Below are positions 8,818-17,835 of a DNA stretch of 51,740 bases, piece by piece. The notes beneath the pieces are model-generated. The model ran no database searches. It was not told the origin of the DNA and saw only the letters and a list, made by a program, of their open reading frames with translations. How positions within the stretch are numbered: the first letter of the stretch is position 1; the number at the start of each line of letters is the position of its first letter. The translations under genes were made by a program, and so were the position numbers. Source of the DNA: Pseudomonadota bacterium (lineage in GTDB: Bacteria > Pseudomonadota > Gammaproteobacteria > Pseudomonadales > Azotimanducaceae); contig JAQBUI010000027.1 in NCBI GenBank assembly GCA_027624035.1, positions 1 to 51,740 on the forward strand, in the 5' to 3' direction.

Positions 8818-10551
8818 ATGAAACACGACCTGGTTATCCGCAACGGACGAATTGTCGATGGCACCGGTAACCCATCCTACGAAGGCGACATCGCCGTCCA
8901 GGGCGACACCATCGCCGCCCTGGGCAAGGTCCCGGAGCAAGGTGTCCGCGAAATCGATGCTGCTGGCGCTGCGGTGACACCAGGATTCATTGATACGCAC
9001 ACGCACCTGGATGCACAGATCGGCTGGGACCCGTCTCTTACGCCCGCTTGCTGGCACGGAGTGACCACGGTACTGATGGGAAATTGTGGCGTGACGTTTG
9101 CGCCAGTTCGCAGCGGCGACAAGGAACTCCTCGCCGAGATGATGGAGTCCGTCGAGGACATCCCGCGGCAAGCCATCCTCTCTGGCCTGGCCTGGGACTG
9201 GAATTCATATGGCGAGTACCTGAACTCAATTGAGAAATTGCAACCGGCAATCAACATGACGGGGCTTGTCGGCCATGCCGCGGCCCGCTTCTATGTCATG
9301 GGCGAGCGAGCGGTTGACGAGCAACCTACCACAGAAGAAATCCAGCAGATCGCCGATCTCGTCGGTCAGTCCGTTAAGGACGGCGCTGCTGGCTTCTCGA
9401 CCAATCGGATTGAGGCTCACCGCCTGCCTGACGGGCGCTGTATGCCGGGAACGTTTGCGACCGATGAGGAACTCGTCGCCATCTCCCGGTCGGTAGGCGC
9501 CAACGGCGGCATGCTGCAAAGCGTGATTAACAGTGACAAGCGCAGGTTGCCCGGCGAAATGAACCTGATGAGAAAGCAACTCGAAGCCGCGGGCACGCGA
9601 CTGTTGTTCAGTGCACCTTGGGAAACCGGCGAGAATGGCAATAGTGCCTATCAGCCAGACATCGACGACATGCAGCGCTCGGGTCTAAACATATGGGGCA
9701 CAACCCAACCACGCCCGGCAGCTTTCCTGTCTGGCCTGAAAACCTTCATTCTGTTCGGCGTACGCCTGAATGATGCTGTTACCTGGCAACAGTTGCGCAA
9801 TCTGCCTGTCGAGGAACGGCTGGCAGCGATACAGGATAGTGAATTCCGTAACAGGCTGATCGAAGAGGCCAAACGCATGCAACCATCGGACTCCATCTTT
9901 CAGACTCTTGGAGCCCCAGGTTTTTCAATCCCGCCAACCAGATCATTCTGGATGGGAGGAGACGAACAACCGCACTATCCGGCTGGTGAGGATAAGTCAC
10001 TGGCAGGAGTTGCCCGGGCGGCAGGTGAGCATCCAGGCGAGACATGGCTCCGACTGATGCTGGAGTCCGAAGGTGAAGGTCTGTTTCATGTACGCTTTGT
10101 CAATCAGGACATGTCGGTTCTGCCAGACTATTTGAGAGCCAACTGGATCGTGCCCGGCGTCGGGGACGCCGGTGCACACGTCAGCATGATTTCAGATGTA
10201 GGCTGGGCGAGTTTTGTATTGTCCTACTGGCATCGCGAGCGTGGTGAGTTCTCACTGGAAGAAGCCGTTCATATGCTGACGGCAAAACAGGCGCGAGTGC
10301 TTGATCTTAAAGACCGCGGCGTACTGCAAGTAGGCCTAAAAGCCGACATCAATGTGATCGACATCGACCGCGTTGCCGAGCGACAGCCAAAGCGTGTCTA
10401 TGACTTTCCTGGTGGCGCACCGCGGCTGATTCAGCGTGCAGTCGGATATCGTAATACCGTGGTCAACGGCCAGGTTATTCTGGAGAATGACGAACTCACC
10501 GGCAACCGGTCCGGCCGGGTCCTTAGAAACCGCGGCGGTGAACTGAGGTGA
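8818..10551 (+). CDS. D-aminoacylase-like amidohydrolase, copy 1
   Basis: 577 residues. A short beta domain is followed by the amidohydrolase metal motif DTHTHLD (H61, H63) and the subtype III bridging cysteine in MGNCG (C90). GHAA (H153) and the late metal-ligand segment GVGDAGAH follow, then a C-terminal composite beta domain (ADINVIDID to VVNGQVI). The layout is that of N-acyl-D-amino-acid deacylases and dihydroorotase-like enzymes. The usual HMR-type histidine segment after the central barrel strands is not evident (GGMLQSVINS lies there), so D-aminoacylase activity should not be assumed. GAGG lies about 10 bases before the ATG. No signal peptide, so probably cytoplasmic. It sits between DUF3604 copy 1 and a sulfatase. 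Confidence 0.82.
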   Translation: MKHDLVIRNGRIVDGTGNPSYEGDIAVQGDTIAALGKVPEQGVREIDAAGAAVTPGFIDTHTHLDAQIGWDPSLTPACWHGVTTVLMGNCGVTFAPVRSGDKELLAEMMESVEDIPRQAILSGLAWDWNSYGEYLNSIEKLQPAINMTGLVGHAAARFYVMGERAVDEQPTTEEIQQIADLVGQSVKDGAAGFSTNRIEAHRLPDGRCMPGTFATDEELVAISRSVGANGGMLQSVINSDKRRLPGEMNLMRKQLEAAGTRLLFSAPWETGENGNSAYQPDIDDMQRSGLNIWGTTQPRPAAFLSGLKTFILFGVRLNDAVTWQQLRNLPVEERLAAIQDSEFRNRLIEEAKRMQPSDSIFQTLGAPGFSIPPTRSFWMGGDEQPHYPAGEDKSLAGVARAAGEHPGETWLRLMLESEGEGLFHVRFVNQDMSVLPDYLRANWIVPGVGDAGAHVSMISDVGWASFVLSYWHRERGEFSLEEAVHMLTAKQARVLDLKDRGVLQVGLKADINVIDIDRVAERQPKRVYDFPGGAPRLIQRAVGYRNTVVNGQVILENDELTGNRSGRVLRNRGGELR

Positions 10552-10726
10552 TCTCCCGCGCCCGGACCCTCCGACAAGTCGATGTAAACTGTGCTGGCTA
10601 CCTGTACGCCCCTTCTCCCCTGACCCACGGTCCGGAAGTCAGCGCCGACGACCCAATCCTATCTGGTATGGGCCCAGGCGGTCCGGCATGATTCAAGCGA
10701 GGCCTGGTCCTGTGGGCTCGTGAACC

Positions 10727-12127
10727 ATGAGTGAGAAAAAGAACATCATCATCTGCCTCTGTGATCAGCTGAGAGCCAGCGAAGTCGGCTGTTACGGCAA
10801 TGAGGTGATACAGACCCCCAACATGGACGCGCTCGCTGCGGGCGGTATGCGATTTCAATATGGTGTGACCAACGACCCACTCTGTATGCCAGCGCGGTCT
10901 ACGGTCATCTCGGGTCAATATGCACGTACCTGCTGCGGACAGCTCAACAACACCTCCACGGTGTTCCCCGGAGGCTGGATGATGCCGCCCTACCCGGAAA
11001 TGGGGCGCCCTCACCTGCCGGACCCAACACTGGCTGAGTGCCTCAGGGAGGCGGGCTATTACAATGCGGCCATCGGCAAGTGGCACATCCATTCCTGGCC
11101 ACAGGATGTCGGATTTGATCAGTTTGTCATTCCACGTACGCAACATTGCCATGTCGGTCAGCATTACACTGCCAATGGGGGCCCCGAGTTCGTGCCACCC
11201 GGATATAGCCTGGATTTTGAACTGGATCGTGTCGGGTCGTTTCTACAGGATCGAGATGAGCAACCTTTCTTCCTGTTCTTTAACATCTCGCCGCCTCATA
11301 CACCATTTTTTGACATTCCAGAGGAGTACCGGACGATGTATCGTCCGGAAGAAATGCCGATCCGGGACAACTGTTTCATCGATGGTGCAATGGCCCACAG
11401 CGAAGATGTGTTCAGAACCTATCTGTTCGAGAACAAGCACTACTTTTACAAACTGCCTCACACAAAGGATCTTCCTGAGGGATTTGATCTGCGACATCTC
11501 TATACCCAGTACTATGGTGCAACCAGCTGGGTAGACAGCGCACTCGGCAGGCTGATGCAGATGCTGCGCGAAAACGGGATGAGCAACGACACGATCGTCC
11601 TGTTTACTTCAGACCACGGTGACAATCTCGGCAGCCACCACCGATGGAACAAGAGCCTGATGTATCAGGAGTCGACCAGCGTGCCGTACATCTTCCACGT
11701 GCCGGGTATGACAGATGGCACGGTTGCTGAGACTCAGATGGTCTCACATGTCGACATCATGCCGACGCTGCTGGATCTCGCGGGTATTGATTCACCGCCA
11801 CATGTCCAGGGCCGAAGCGTGGCCCCCGTCATTCGGGGCGAAGCGAATGTGTTGCAGAACAATCACGTGTTCATCGAATCCGAAATTCAGGCGGTGGGCG
11901 TTCGCACACCCCGATATACGCTGGCAAAACGGTTTGACCGGGCCACCGGCAAGACGAGTCGCGACAAAATGAGACTGTACGATATCCAGGCGGACCCGTT
12001 TGAGATGACCAACCTGGCCGCGAGCGACCCTGATCACACCGGCATCGCGGAATGGGAAGGCGTCCTGGACGATTGGCACGAGCGCACTCCCTGGATGGAG
12101 ATCAATCAGCACGTCGAGACACATTAG
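10727..12127 (+). CDS. Sulfatase (formylglycine type)
   Basis: 466 residues of the alkaline phosphatase/sulfatase superfamily. The formylglycine consensus C53-M-P-A-R57 is intact, so an FGE or anaerobic maturase would oxidise Cys53. Metal-ligand segments are IICLCDQLR near the N-terminus and TSDHGDNLGSHHRW in the second half; HIDMP-type text (SHVDIMPTLLDLAG) follows. There is no signal peptide, which suggests cytoplasmic choline-sulfatase-like or arylsulfatase-like chemistry on a small sulfate (or phosphonate) ester. It lies between the two DUF3604/amidohydrolase modules on the same strand, 175 bp after the first amidohydrolase. No clear ribosome binding site precedes the ATG. Confidence 0.87.
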   Translation: MSEKKNIIICLCDQLRASEVGCYGNEVIQTPNMDALAAGGMRFQYGVTNDPLCMPARSTVISGQYARTCCGQLNNTSTVFPGGWMMPPYPEMGRPHLPDPTLAECLREAGYYNAAIGKWHIHSWPQDVGFDQFVIPRTQHCHVGQHYTANGGPEFVPPGYSLDFELDRVGSFLQDRDEQPFFLFFNISPPHTPFFDIPEEYRTMYRPEEMPIRDNCFIDGAMAHSEDVFRTYLFENKHYFYKLPHTKDLPEGFDLRHLYTQYYGATSWVDSALGRLMQMLRENGMSNDTIVLFTSDHGDNLGSHHRWNKSLMYQESTSVPYIFHVPGMTDGTVAETQMVSHVDIMPTLLDLAGIDSPPHVQGRSVAPVIRGEANVLQNNHVFIESEIQAVGVRTPRYTLAKRFDRATGKTSRDKMRLYDIQADPFEMTNLAASDPDHTGIAEWEGVLDDWHERTPWMEINQHVETH

Positions 12128-12149
12128 CCCTCCTCTGTACGGTTGTGGC

Positions 12150-12177
12150 AAATCCAGGGTGATTAATTGGATTTTTT
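12150..12177 (+). terminator. Candidate Rho-independent terminator after the sulfatase
   Basis: Arms aaatcca and tggattt, separated by an 11-base loop, are followed by a T-run. The stem is short and AT-rich, so this is a modest candidate for separating the sulfatase from the second module. Confidence 0.45.
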
Positions 12178-12331
12178 CGTGAGAGCAAGGCGGAGGCGCC
12201 CGCAGAAAATCGCGAAAACGCTTCAATTTCTCGATGTTTCGAGGACGACTCCAACGCAGCTATCGCGGGAAAGGTATTTTCGCGGTTTGCATCCGGCGTG
12301 ATGTGGCGAGCGGTTTGATCAGGAGAACACT

Positions 12332-14305
12332 ATGAAGGCGGCAACAAAAGAAGGGCTTAAGGGATCTCAATGGTTACGAACGTTACACTCTATGGCGTTG
12401 TGTTTGTTGATGGGCACATCGGTAACAGCGTGTGCCGGTGAGGACCCCAACTGGATGCCGGAGGTCACACCCGGCAGTGCCCCTCAGTCGTACTCGCCGA
12501 ACGTTCGTATCGGTTACCCGGATCAGGTGTACTTCGGGGATACCCATGTGCATACGAAACTCTCTAACGATGCCTATGCCATGGGTAACCAGTACCTCGG
12601 GCCTGACGAGGCCTACCGCTTTGCCAGGGGTGAGGTGGTCACGATGGATAACGGAATGAAGACCAGGCTGCGCCGACCCCTCGATTTTCTGATGGTGGCA
12701 GATCACGCGGTCAACATGGGTGTGATGGCACGGGTTGCGGCCCGGGACCCTCTGCTTCTGGACACGGAACAAGGCAGGACCTGGCTCTCGCGCCTTGAGG
12801 ACAATGAGGTGGATGTCGGCAAGGCGCTGGACTCTGACTTTCTCGGATTCAGGGATGCCGTCATGACCGTGTTCTACAACACCGGCGGCAAGAACAATCT
12901 ATGGAAGTACTTCACCGAGCCAAGGGCAGAACCCGAATTCCGGCGCTCCGTGTGGCACGACGCCATTGCCAGTGCTGAGCGGCATAACGAACCCGGCCGG
13001 TTTACCGCGCTGATCGGCTATGAATGGAGCGGTGATGAAAGAGGCGCTCAGCACAGGAATGTGGTCTTCCGGGATGGTGCCGACAAGGTGTCGCAGGTAC
13101 TGCCGTTCTCAAAGCTGGACAGCCAGGACCCTGAGGCACTGTGGGCATACCTGGCGGAGTATGTGGAATCCACCGGAGGGGATGCGATCGCGATCCCGCA
13201 CAACGCCAACATCTCAGGCGGTGCGACCTTTCCACTCAACGACTTCAACGGTGTCCCGCTGAGCCGTGAGTACGCGAAAACACGCGCCCGATGGGAACCG
13301 CTGAACGAGGTCACCCAGTACAAGGGGGATGGCGAGGCGTACCCGCCGTTGTCACCGGATGACGAGTTTGCCGACTATGAGACCTGGCACAGCTGGGCAG
13401 GACCCAACACAGCGAACATCACCTTCGATGACGAGTGGTATGAGCGAAAGAAAGGAGACTTCACGCGCCCCGCGTTGAAGCGGGGTCTGGCCCTGAAAGC
13501 GAACCTCGGCACCAATCCGTTCAAATTTGGCATGATCGGTTCGACAGATTCGCACACCTCACTCGCGGCGGCGGAGGAAGACAACTTCTGGGGCACCTTT
13601 GCGTTGTACGAACCAAGCGCATTCCGCAGCCTGCTGCAAAGCGAATTCGCCGCATCGGGTTACGCCGCCATCTGGGCGACCGAGAACACCCGGGAGGCGC
13701 TGTTTGCCGCCATGCGGAGAAAAGAAACCTATGCCACGACCGGCCCGCGAATGACGGTACGGTTTTTCGGTGGCTGGGACTACAAGGACTCCGATGTTTT
13801 CTCTTCGAAGCTGGCCGAAATCGGGTACCAGGGTGGCGTGCCCATGGGCGGTGATCTCTCTTCGGCACCGCAGGGCCGTTCTCCAAGGTTCCTGATCCGC
13901 GCCACCAGGGATCCGGATGGTGCTAACCTCGATCGTGTACAGGTCATCAAGGGCTGGCGTTCAGCGGACGGTTCGCTCAACGAACGAGTTTACGATGTCG
14001 CCGTGTCGGATGACCGTGAGATTCCAGTAGAAGGGAAGGTTGCACCGGTAGGTTCAACCGTGGATACCGAGAATCTCAGTTATACGAACACCATCGGAGA
14101 CCCAGAGCTGGCAGTGGTCTGGATAGATCCGAATTTCGATCCGGGGGAAGATGCCTTCTACTATGTTCGGGTCATCGAGATCCCGACGCCCCGCTGGAGC
14201 GCTTACGACAGGAAATTCTTTAAGAACGAGGATCGCGTCGGTGAGGGATTTCCGCTAACGACCCAGGAGCGAGCCTACACCAGCCCCATCTGGTATACAC
14301 CTTAG
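12332..14305 (+). CDS. DUF3604 lipoprotein, copy 2
   Basis: 657 residues, with the same motif order as the first copy: YFGDTHVHTKLS, DFLMVADHA, IPHNAN and MIGSTDSHTS, plus a shared C-terminal half (ERVYDVA, DPxFDPxxxAFYYVR, QERAxTSPIW). Its N-terminus differs: VTAC with Cys34 is a lipobox, so it is probably membrane-anchored, whereas copy 1 looks soluble. AGGAG is well placed before the ATG. The D-aminoacylase-like gene follows 116 bp downstream, repeating the layout at 6.6-10.6 kb. Enzymatic role unknown; a metal-dependent hydrolase of an extracellular compound is the best guess. Confidence 0.85.
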   Translation: MKAATKEGLKGSQWLRTLHSMALCLLMGTSVTACAGEDPNWMPEVTPGSAPQSYSPNVRIGYPDQVYFGDTHVHTKLSNDAYAMGNQYLGPDEAYRFARGEVVTMDNGMKTRLRRPLDFLMVADHAVNMGVMARVAARDPLLLDTEQGRTWLSRLEDNEVDVGKALDSDFLGFRDAVMTVFYNTGGKNNLWKYFTEPRAEPEFRRSVWHDAIASAERHNEPGRFTALIGYEWSGDERGAQHRNVVFRDGADKVSQVLPFSKLDSQDPEALWAYLAEYVESTGGDAIAIPHNANISGGATFPLNDFNGVPLSREYAKTRARWEPLNEVTQYKGDGEAYPPLSPDDEFADYETWHSWAGPNTANITFDDEWYERKKGDFTRPALKRGLALKANLGTNPFKFGMIGSTDSHTSLAAAEEDNFWGTFALYEPSAFRSLLQSEFAASGYAAIWATENTREALFAAMRRKETYATTGPRMTVRFFGGWDYKDSDVFSSKLAEIGYQGGVPMGGDLSSAPQGRSPRFLIRATRDPDGANLDRVQVIKGWRSADGSLNERVYDVAVSDDREIPVEGKVAPVGSTVDTENLSYTNTIGDPELAVVWIDPNFDPGEDAFYYVRVIEIPTPRWSAYDRKFFKNEDRVGEGFPLTTQERAYTSPIWYTP

Positions 14306-14421
14306 TCCAGGCAGACCGGGATGAAGTTGAGACCAGATCATGCGCCACGCCACCCCTGTACCACATAGGCTAACGGCCAGCGTCAGACAGCCTGACGGGT
14401 CGCCATCAACAAGGAGCAGTC

Positions 14422-16131
14422 ATGAACGATGTGAAGATTATCAACGCGCAAATTGTCGATGGCAGCGGTGCACCTGCCTATTCGGGTGAACTCGCCATTC
14501 GTGATGGCATCATCGCTGAAGTAGGGCCGTCGGTTGGCGCAGCCGCGCAAACCGTGGATGCGAATGGCCTCGTGCTCGCTCCCGGTTTTGTGGATGTACA
14601 CACTCACTACGATGCCCAGGTGTTCTGGGACAAGACCCTCAGCCCCAGTTGCTATCACGGGGTGACCACGGTGTTTGGGGGTAACTGCGGCTTTTCGATT
14701 GCGCCGCTCAGTGCCGCGGCGGCACCGTATCTCATGCACATGCTGGCACGCGTTGAAGGCATGCCGGTAAAGAGCCTTGAACTGGGCGTACCGTGGAACT
14801 GGCAATCGTTTGCGGACTACCTCCAATGCCTGGATGGCAACCTTGGCGTCAATGCCGGATTCATGGCCGGGCACAGTGCGATCCGCCGCGTGGTGATGGG
14901 TGAACGCGCCGTTGGTCATAAGGCAACTGACAGTGAACTTAGCGCCATGAAAAAGTTGCTGGCACAATCGCTTGAAGACGGCGCGATGGGTTTTTCATCC
15001 ACCATTGCAGTTACCCATAACGATGCGGACGGGCGTCCGGTGCCTTCCAGACATGCGTCCCATGGGGAAATCATCTCGCTTGCTTCAGTGTGCAAAGACT
15101 ACGCAGGGACCTCACTCGAATTTCTGCCGGCTCAGGGGGCATTCTCAGAAGAGGTGATTGACCTCATGATCCGGCTAAGCAACGCGGCCGAACGACCCCT
15201 CAACTGGAATGTACTGGCAGCAGGCAACCATGAGCTTGTTGAAAACCATCTGTCGGCGTCCGACCGGGCAGCTGCTGCCGGAGCAGATGTGCGTGCCCTC
15301 ACCCGAGCACAACCCATGACGCTGCGCATCAACCTGTATGCGGGTTTTGTGTTTGATGCCCTGGAAGGGTGGGCACCGGTCTTTGAGCTGTCCGTGGCAG
15401 ATCGCATCGAACTGCTCCGGAACCCGTCGGAGCGGCAGAAACTGGATGCATCAGCCAGGTCTGGTGGCCCGTTCACGTCTCTTGCCAATTGGGGAAACCT
15501 GACTGTACATGCCACCATGCTTGAAAAAAACAAATCCTTTGAGGGGCGAACCGTTCGTGACATCGCACTTGAACTGGGCAAGGACCCGTTTGATGCCATG
15601 CTGGACCTCGCCGTTGAGGAAGGACTGCGCACCTCGTTCATTCCCATGACCGGGGATCATGATCCGGCGTTGTGGCCGATGCGAGCCAGGCTCTGGAAGG
15701 ACGACCGCACCGTGATTGGTGGCTCGGACGCTGGTGCTCATCTGGACATGATCGACACATTCGCATTTTCGACCGCGGTCCTCGCGCAGGGTGTTCGGGA
15801 ACAACGGGTGATTGGTCTCGAGGATGCGGTCCATCAGCTCACCCAGGTACCAGCGGAGCTTCTGGGATTGAGGAAACGTGGGCAGATTCGGCAAGGCTGG
15901 TTTGCTGATCTCGTGATCTTTGATCCGGATACCGTAGGCGCCAGCGATTTCTATATGCGCCACGATCTACCAGGGGACGAGTCTCGCATCTATGCAGATG
16001 CCATCGGTGTGCGGGATGTCTTTGTAAACGGGGTGCGTATCATTGACGCCGGTGTGCATACAGGGCAGTTGCCGGGGATCGCGCTGCGATCAGGTCGGGA
16101 CACTGTCACACCAGCCATGCGGCGAGGCTGA
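14422..16131 (+). CDS. D-aminoacylase-like amidohydrolase, copy 2
   Basis: 569 residues, paralogous to the protein at 8818. Motifs: FVDVHTHYD (H60, H62), GGNCG (C89), GHSA, GGSDAGAHLD and a C-terminal beta domain (ADLVIFDPDTVG to VFVNGVRIIDAG). As in the first copy, the histidine segment expected after the fifth barrel strand is not obvious (TSLEFLPAQG lies there). AAGGAG precedes the ATG by 7-8 bases. It closes the second DUF3604/amidohydrolase module. Probably a cytoplasmic amide or cyclic-amide hydrolase acting on what the periplasmic partner releases (inference). Confidence 0.82.
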   Translation: MNDVKIINAQIVDGSGAPAYSGELAIRDGIIAEVGPSVGAAAQTVDANGLVLAPGFVDVHTHYDAQVFWDKTLSPSCYHGVTTVFGGNCGFSIAPLSAAAAPYLMHMLARVEGMPVKSLELGVPWNWQSFADYLQCLDGNLGVNAGFMAGHSAIRRVVMGERAVGHKATDSELSAMKKLLAQSLEDGAMGFSSTIAVTHNDADGRPVPSRHASHGEIISLASVCKDYAGTSLEFLPAQGAFSEEVIDLMIRLSNAAERPLNWNVLAAGNHELVENHLSASDRAAAAGADVRALTRAQPMTLRINLYAGFVFDALEGWAPVFELSVADRIELLRNPSERQKLDASARSGGPFTSLANWGNLTVHATMLEKNKSFEGRTVRDIALELGKDPFDAMLDLAVEEGLRTSFIPMTGDHDPALWPMRARLWKDDRTVIGGSDAGAHLDMIDTFAFSTAVLAQGVREQRVIGLEDAVHQLTQVPAELLGLRKRGQIRQGWFADLVIFDPDTVGASDFYMRHDLPGDESRIYADAIGVRDVFVNGVRIIDAGVHTGQLPGIALRSGRDTVTPAMRRG

Positions 16132-16202
16132 TTGCGGGAAAGACGTTCGGGTAACCTTTTACTCGCTACGGGTTGCCGGCTTAGGAGCTGCCGCTATTGG
16201 CG

Positions 16203-16361
16203 TTACCGCGCTTGCGATGGCGTTCGAACGCCACCCCAGGCGCATACATGTCGCCGAGATTTGGAATACAGTGGATGCTTAGCAATCTCCTCAATCAGCC
16301 TGGTGCGATTGTAGATACCGGGTCGCAGCCAATAAGTGATGCGTTTCTTGCTGGCAGGCAT
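16203..16361 (-). CDS. Small unrecognised ORF, doubtful
   Basis: A 52-residue antisense frame in the 295-bp spacer after the second amidohydrolase. It starts MPASKKRITYWLRPGIYNR and continues with a basic, protein-like composition (TRLIEEIAKHP, SRRHVCAWGG). Third-position usage looks coding-like, but there is no ribosome binding site and no family I recognise. It could be a remnant of a longer gene. The rest of the spacer shows nothing else. Confidence 0.22.
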   Translation of the reverse strand: MPASKKRITYWLRPGIYNRTRLIEEIAKHPLYSKSRRHVCAWGGVRTPSQAR

Positions 16362-16426
16362 AGGGAGCCTTCGACAGATGTATACTGTCCAAAGACGTGC
16401 ACCAACCGACAACCCAGGGGGTTACC

Positions 16427-17260
16427 ATGATTACAGCTATGCCGCGCATCGCGATTGCGGTGCATGAATTCGACAGGATTGTCACCCTGTTCCGCGAGGT
16501 TTTCGGGATGCCCGTTATCGACATCTCAGAGACCAGCGTTCCGCATCTGGGGGCCAGACTGGCCATGTGCGTGCCCTCGGGGGGAAGCAACATTGAACTG
16601 ATGGGTCCGGCCAGGCCGGATGCGCCGCTCAGTCAGAGCCTGCAGCGTTTCCTGGAGCGCCGCGGCGAGGGGCTGTTTGCACTCATGCTTGAGGCGCCAG
16701 TACCTGACGAGGAAGCTGTGGTTCTGCTGGAGAATGGCCTCAACGTCCTGCCGTTGATGGAGGGTGCCGGTGGCAGGGACATTCATCCCAGATCCACGCA
16801 CGGCGTCCTGATCCGTGTCTACCCGGAGAACTCATTTCAGGGCGAGGCGGAACCACCTGATGATGCACTTCAGATCTCCGGTATCATGCGCGTCATCATT
16901 GCGGTGAACGATTTAGCAAAAGCGATCAAGACCTATTCCACTGGCATCGGTCTTGAAGCGGACGACGTTCGTATCGATCCCAGGCGAGGCGTTGAAACAG
17001 CACTGATCCATCCGCCGAACGGAGGAATCATTGAGCTGGTATCCCCCAATGATAACGGGAAGCGTTTTTCGGCCGCGGTTGATGCGTTTCTCAATGAGAA
17101 AGGCGAGGGCATGTATGCGCTGGTGTTGCAGGCAAGCGATCTGGATCACGTCGCCGGGATTCTGATGCAACGCGGGCTCCATGTGTCCATGAATGACGAT
17201 GGACTCGACGTGAACCAGGACGACACCTTCGGCGCGTTGATTCGTATCGAGCACAGCTAA
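16427..17260 (+). CDS. Two-domain VOC (glyoxalase/epimerase-like) protein
   Basis: 277 residues made of two tandem vicinal-oxygen-chelate modules. The first covers about 5-130 (RIAIAVHEFDRIVTLFREVFG to GVLIRVYPEN) and the second about 145-277 (MRVIIAVNDLAKAIKTYSTGIG to GALIRIEHS). Each carries the NIELM/IIELVSP acidic strand that usually supplies a metal-ligand Glu. A bidomain protein of this type resembles methylmalonyl-CoA epimerase-like or dioxygenase-like VOC proteins; the reaction cannot be told. The ATG at 16427 follows CAGGGGG by about 5 bases, and the upstream GTG at 16397 lacks this. It is co-directional with, and 295 bp after, the second amidohydrolase. Confidence 0.8.
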   Translation: MITAMPRIAIAVHEFDRIVTLFREVFGMPVIDISETSVPHLGARLAMCVPSGGSNIELMGPARPDAPLSQSLQRFLERRGEGLFALMLEAPVPDEEAVVLLENGLNVLPLMEGAGGRDIHPRSTHGVLIRVYPENSFQGEAEPPDDALQISGIMRVIIAVNDLAKAIKTYSTGIGLEADDVRIDPRRGVETALIHPPNGGIIELVSPNDNGKRFSAAVDAFLNEKGEGMYALVLQASDLDHVAGILMQRGLHVSMNDDGLDVNQDDTFGALIRIEHS

Positions 17261-17314
17261 GGAAGCCTTCAACCCAACCTCGAACCCGTAACGAGAACAA
17301 GAGGCGCTGAAAGA

Positions 17315-17434
17315 ATGATTGAAGGAAAGCTGGTTACCAGACCCGGCACGACCTGTTTTACGATCGATTCGAAGCACGTCAACGATCAGTTTGAAATTCG
17401 GGTATTTCAACCACTCCCGCTACCACCTAACTGA
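17315..17434 (+). pseudogene. N-terminal remnant of an alpha/beta-hydrolase esterase
   Basis: From the ATG at 17315 the frame reads 39 residues with the typical start of esterase-D-like hydrolases: FTIDSKHVNDQFEIRVFQP, then LPLPPN and a TGA where family members continue into the first core strand. No nucleophile elbow (GxSxG) appears in any frame of the following 400 bases, so this is a truncated gene. Family call is tentative. Confidence 0.4.
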
Positions 17435-17661
17435 CTATGTCGAAATGGGCGTTCAGATGCCTCCATGGTCTACGTCGGTTGTTCCGGGAACAGCCTGGTT
17501 CTTAGGTCGTCCGGGTACCGTGGAAGCAGTCGGCAGGGCTCGTGAAGATAGCGCCCCATTGTCCAGTTGAAACACATCAAGATGTTCTCGGGCGCAGCGG
17601 CACTGCCTGGGCAGGTGACGCTTCGGCTGGACGCCCCAAAATACTCCAGCATTTCAAAGCA
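17435..17661. other. Intergenic stretch without a recognisable gene
   Basis: The spacer between the VOC gene and the porin gene (17261-17835) holds the esterase remnant at its start and a regulatory region from 17662 onward. The middle part has open frames in several phases, but none shows a family motif or a ribosome binding site. Confidence 0.5.
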
Positions 17662-17680
17662 ACGCACCACAATGATGCGT
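17662..17680 (+). promoter_or_regulatory. Candidate NtrC-binding dyad
   Basis: The sequence ACGCACCACAATGATGCGT is a 19-bp dyad with seven of eight arm positions symmetric. It fits the NtrC pattern TGCACYA-N3-TRGTGCA at 11 of 14 defined positions. It lies about 75-90 bases upstream of the sigma-54-like promoter at 17754, a normal enhancer distance, with an AT-rich stretch (17727-17751) between that could be bent by IHF. Confidence 0.55.
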
Positions 17681-17753
17681 TTTGCATGCCAAACTCAACC
17701 ATGGACCTCGATTAGTCGTTTCAACTGTTTGTTTTTTAATAACTTTTATACAT

Positions 17754-17769
17754 TGGCCCAAAACATGCT
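17754..17769 (+). promoter_or_regulatory. Candidate sigma-54 promoter of the porin gene
   Basis: TGGCCCAAAACATGCT has the -24 GG and -12 GC of the sigma-54 consensus TGGCAC-N5-TTGC at the correct spacing. The predicted transcript starts near 17780, about 56 bases before the porin ATG. Confidence 0.6.
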
Positions 17770-17835
17770 TTATGAGGCCCGTCTGGTTACACATTATCTT
17801 GAAGGCCAGCGTTGAACTCACATTAGGAGCAAAAC

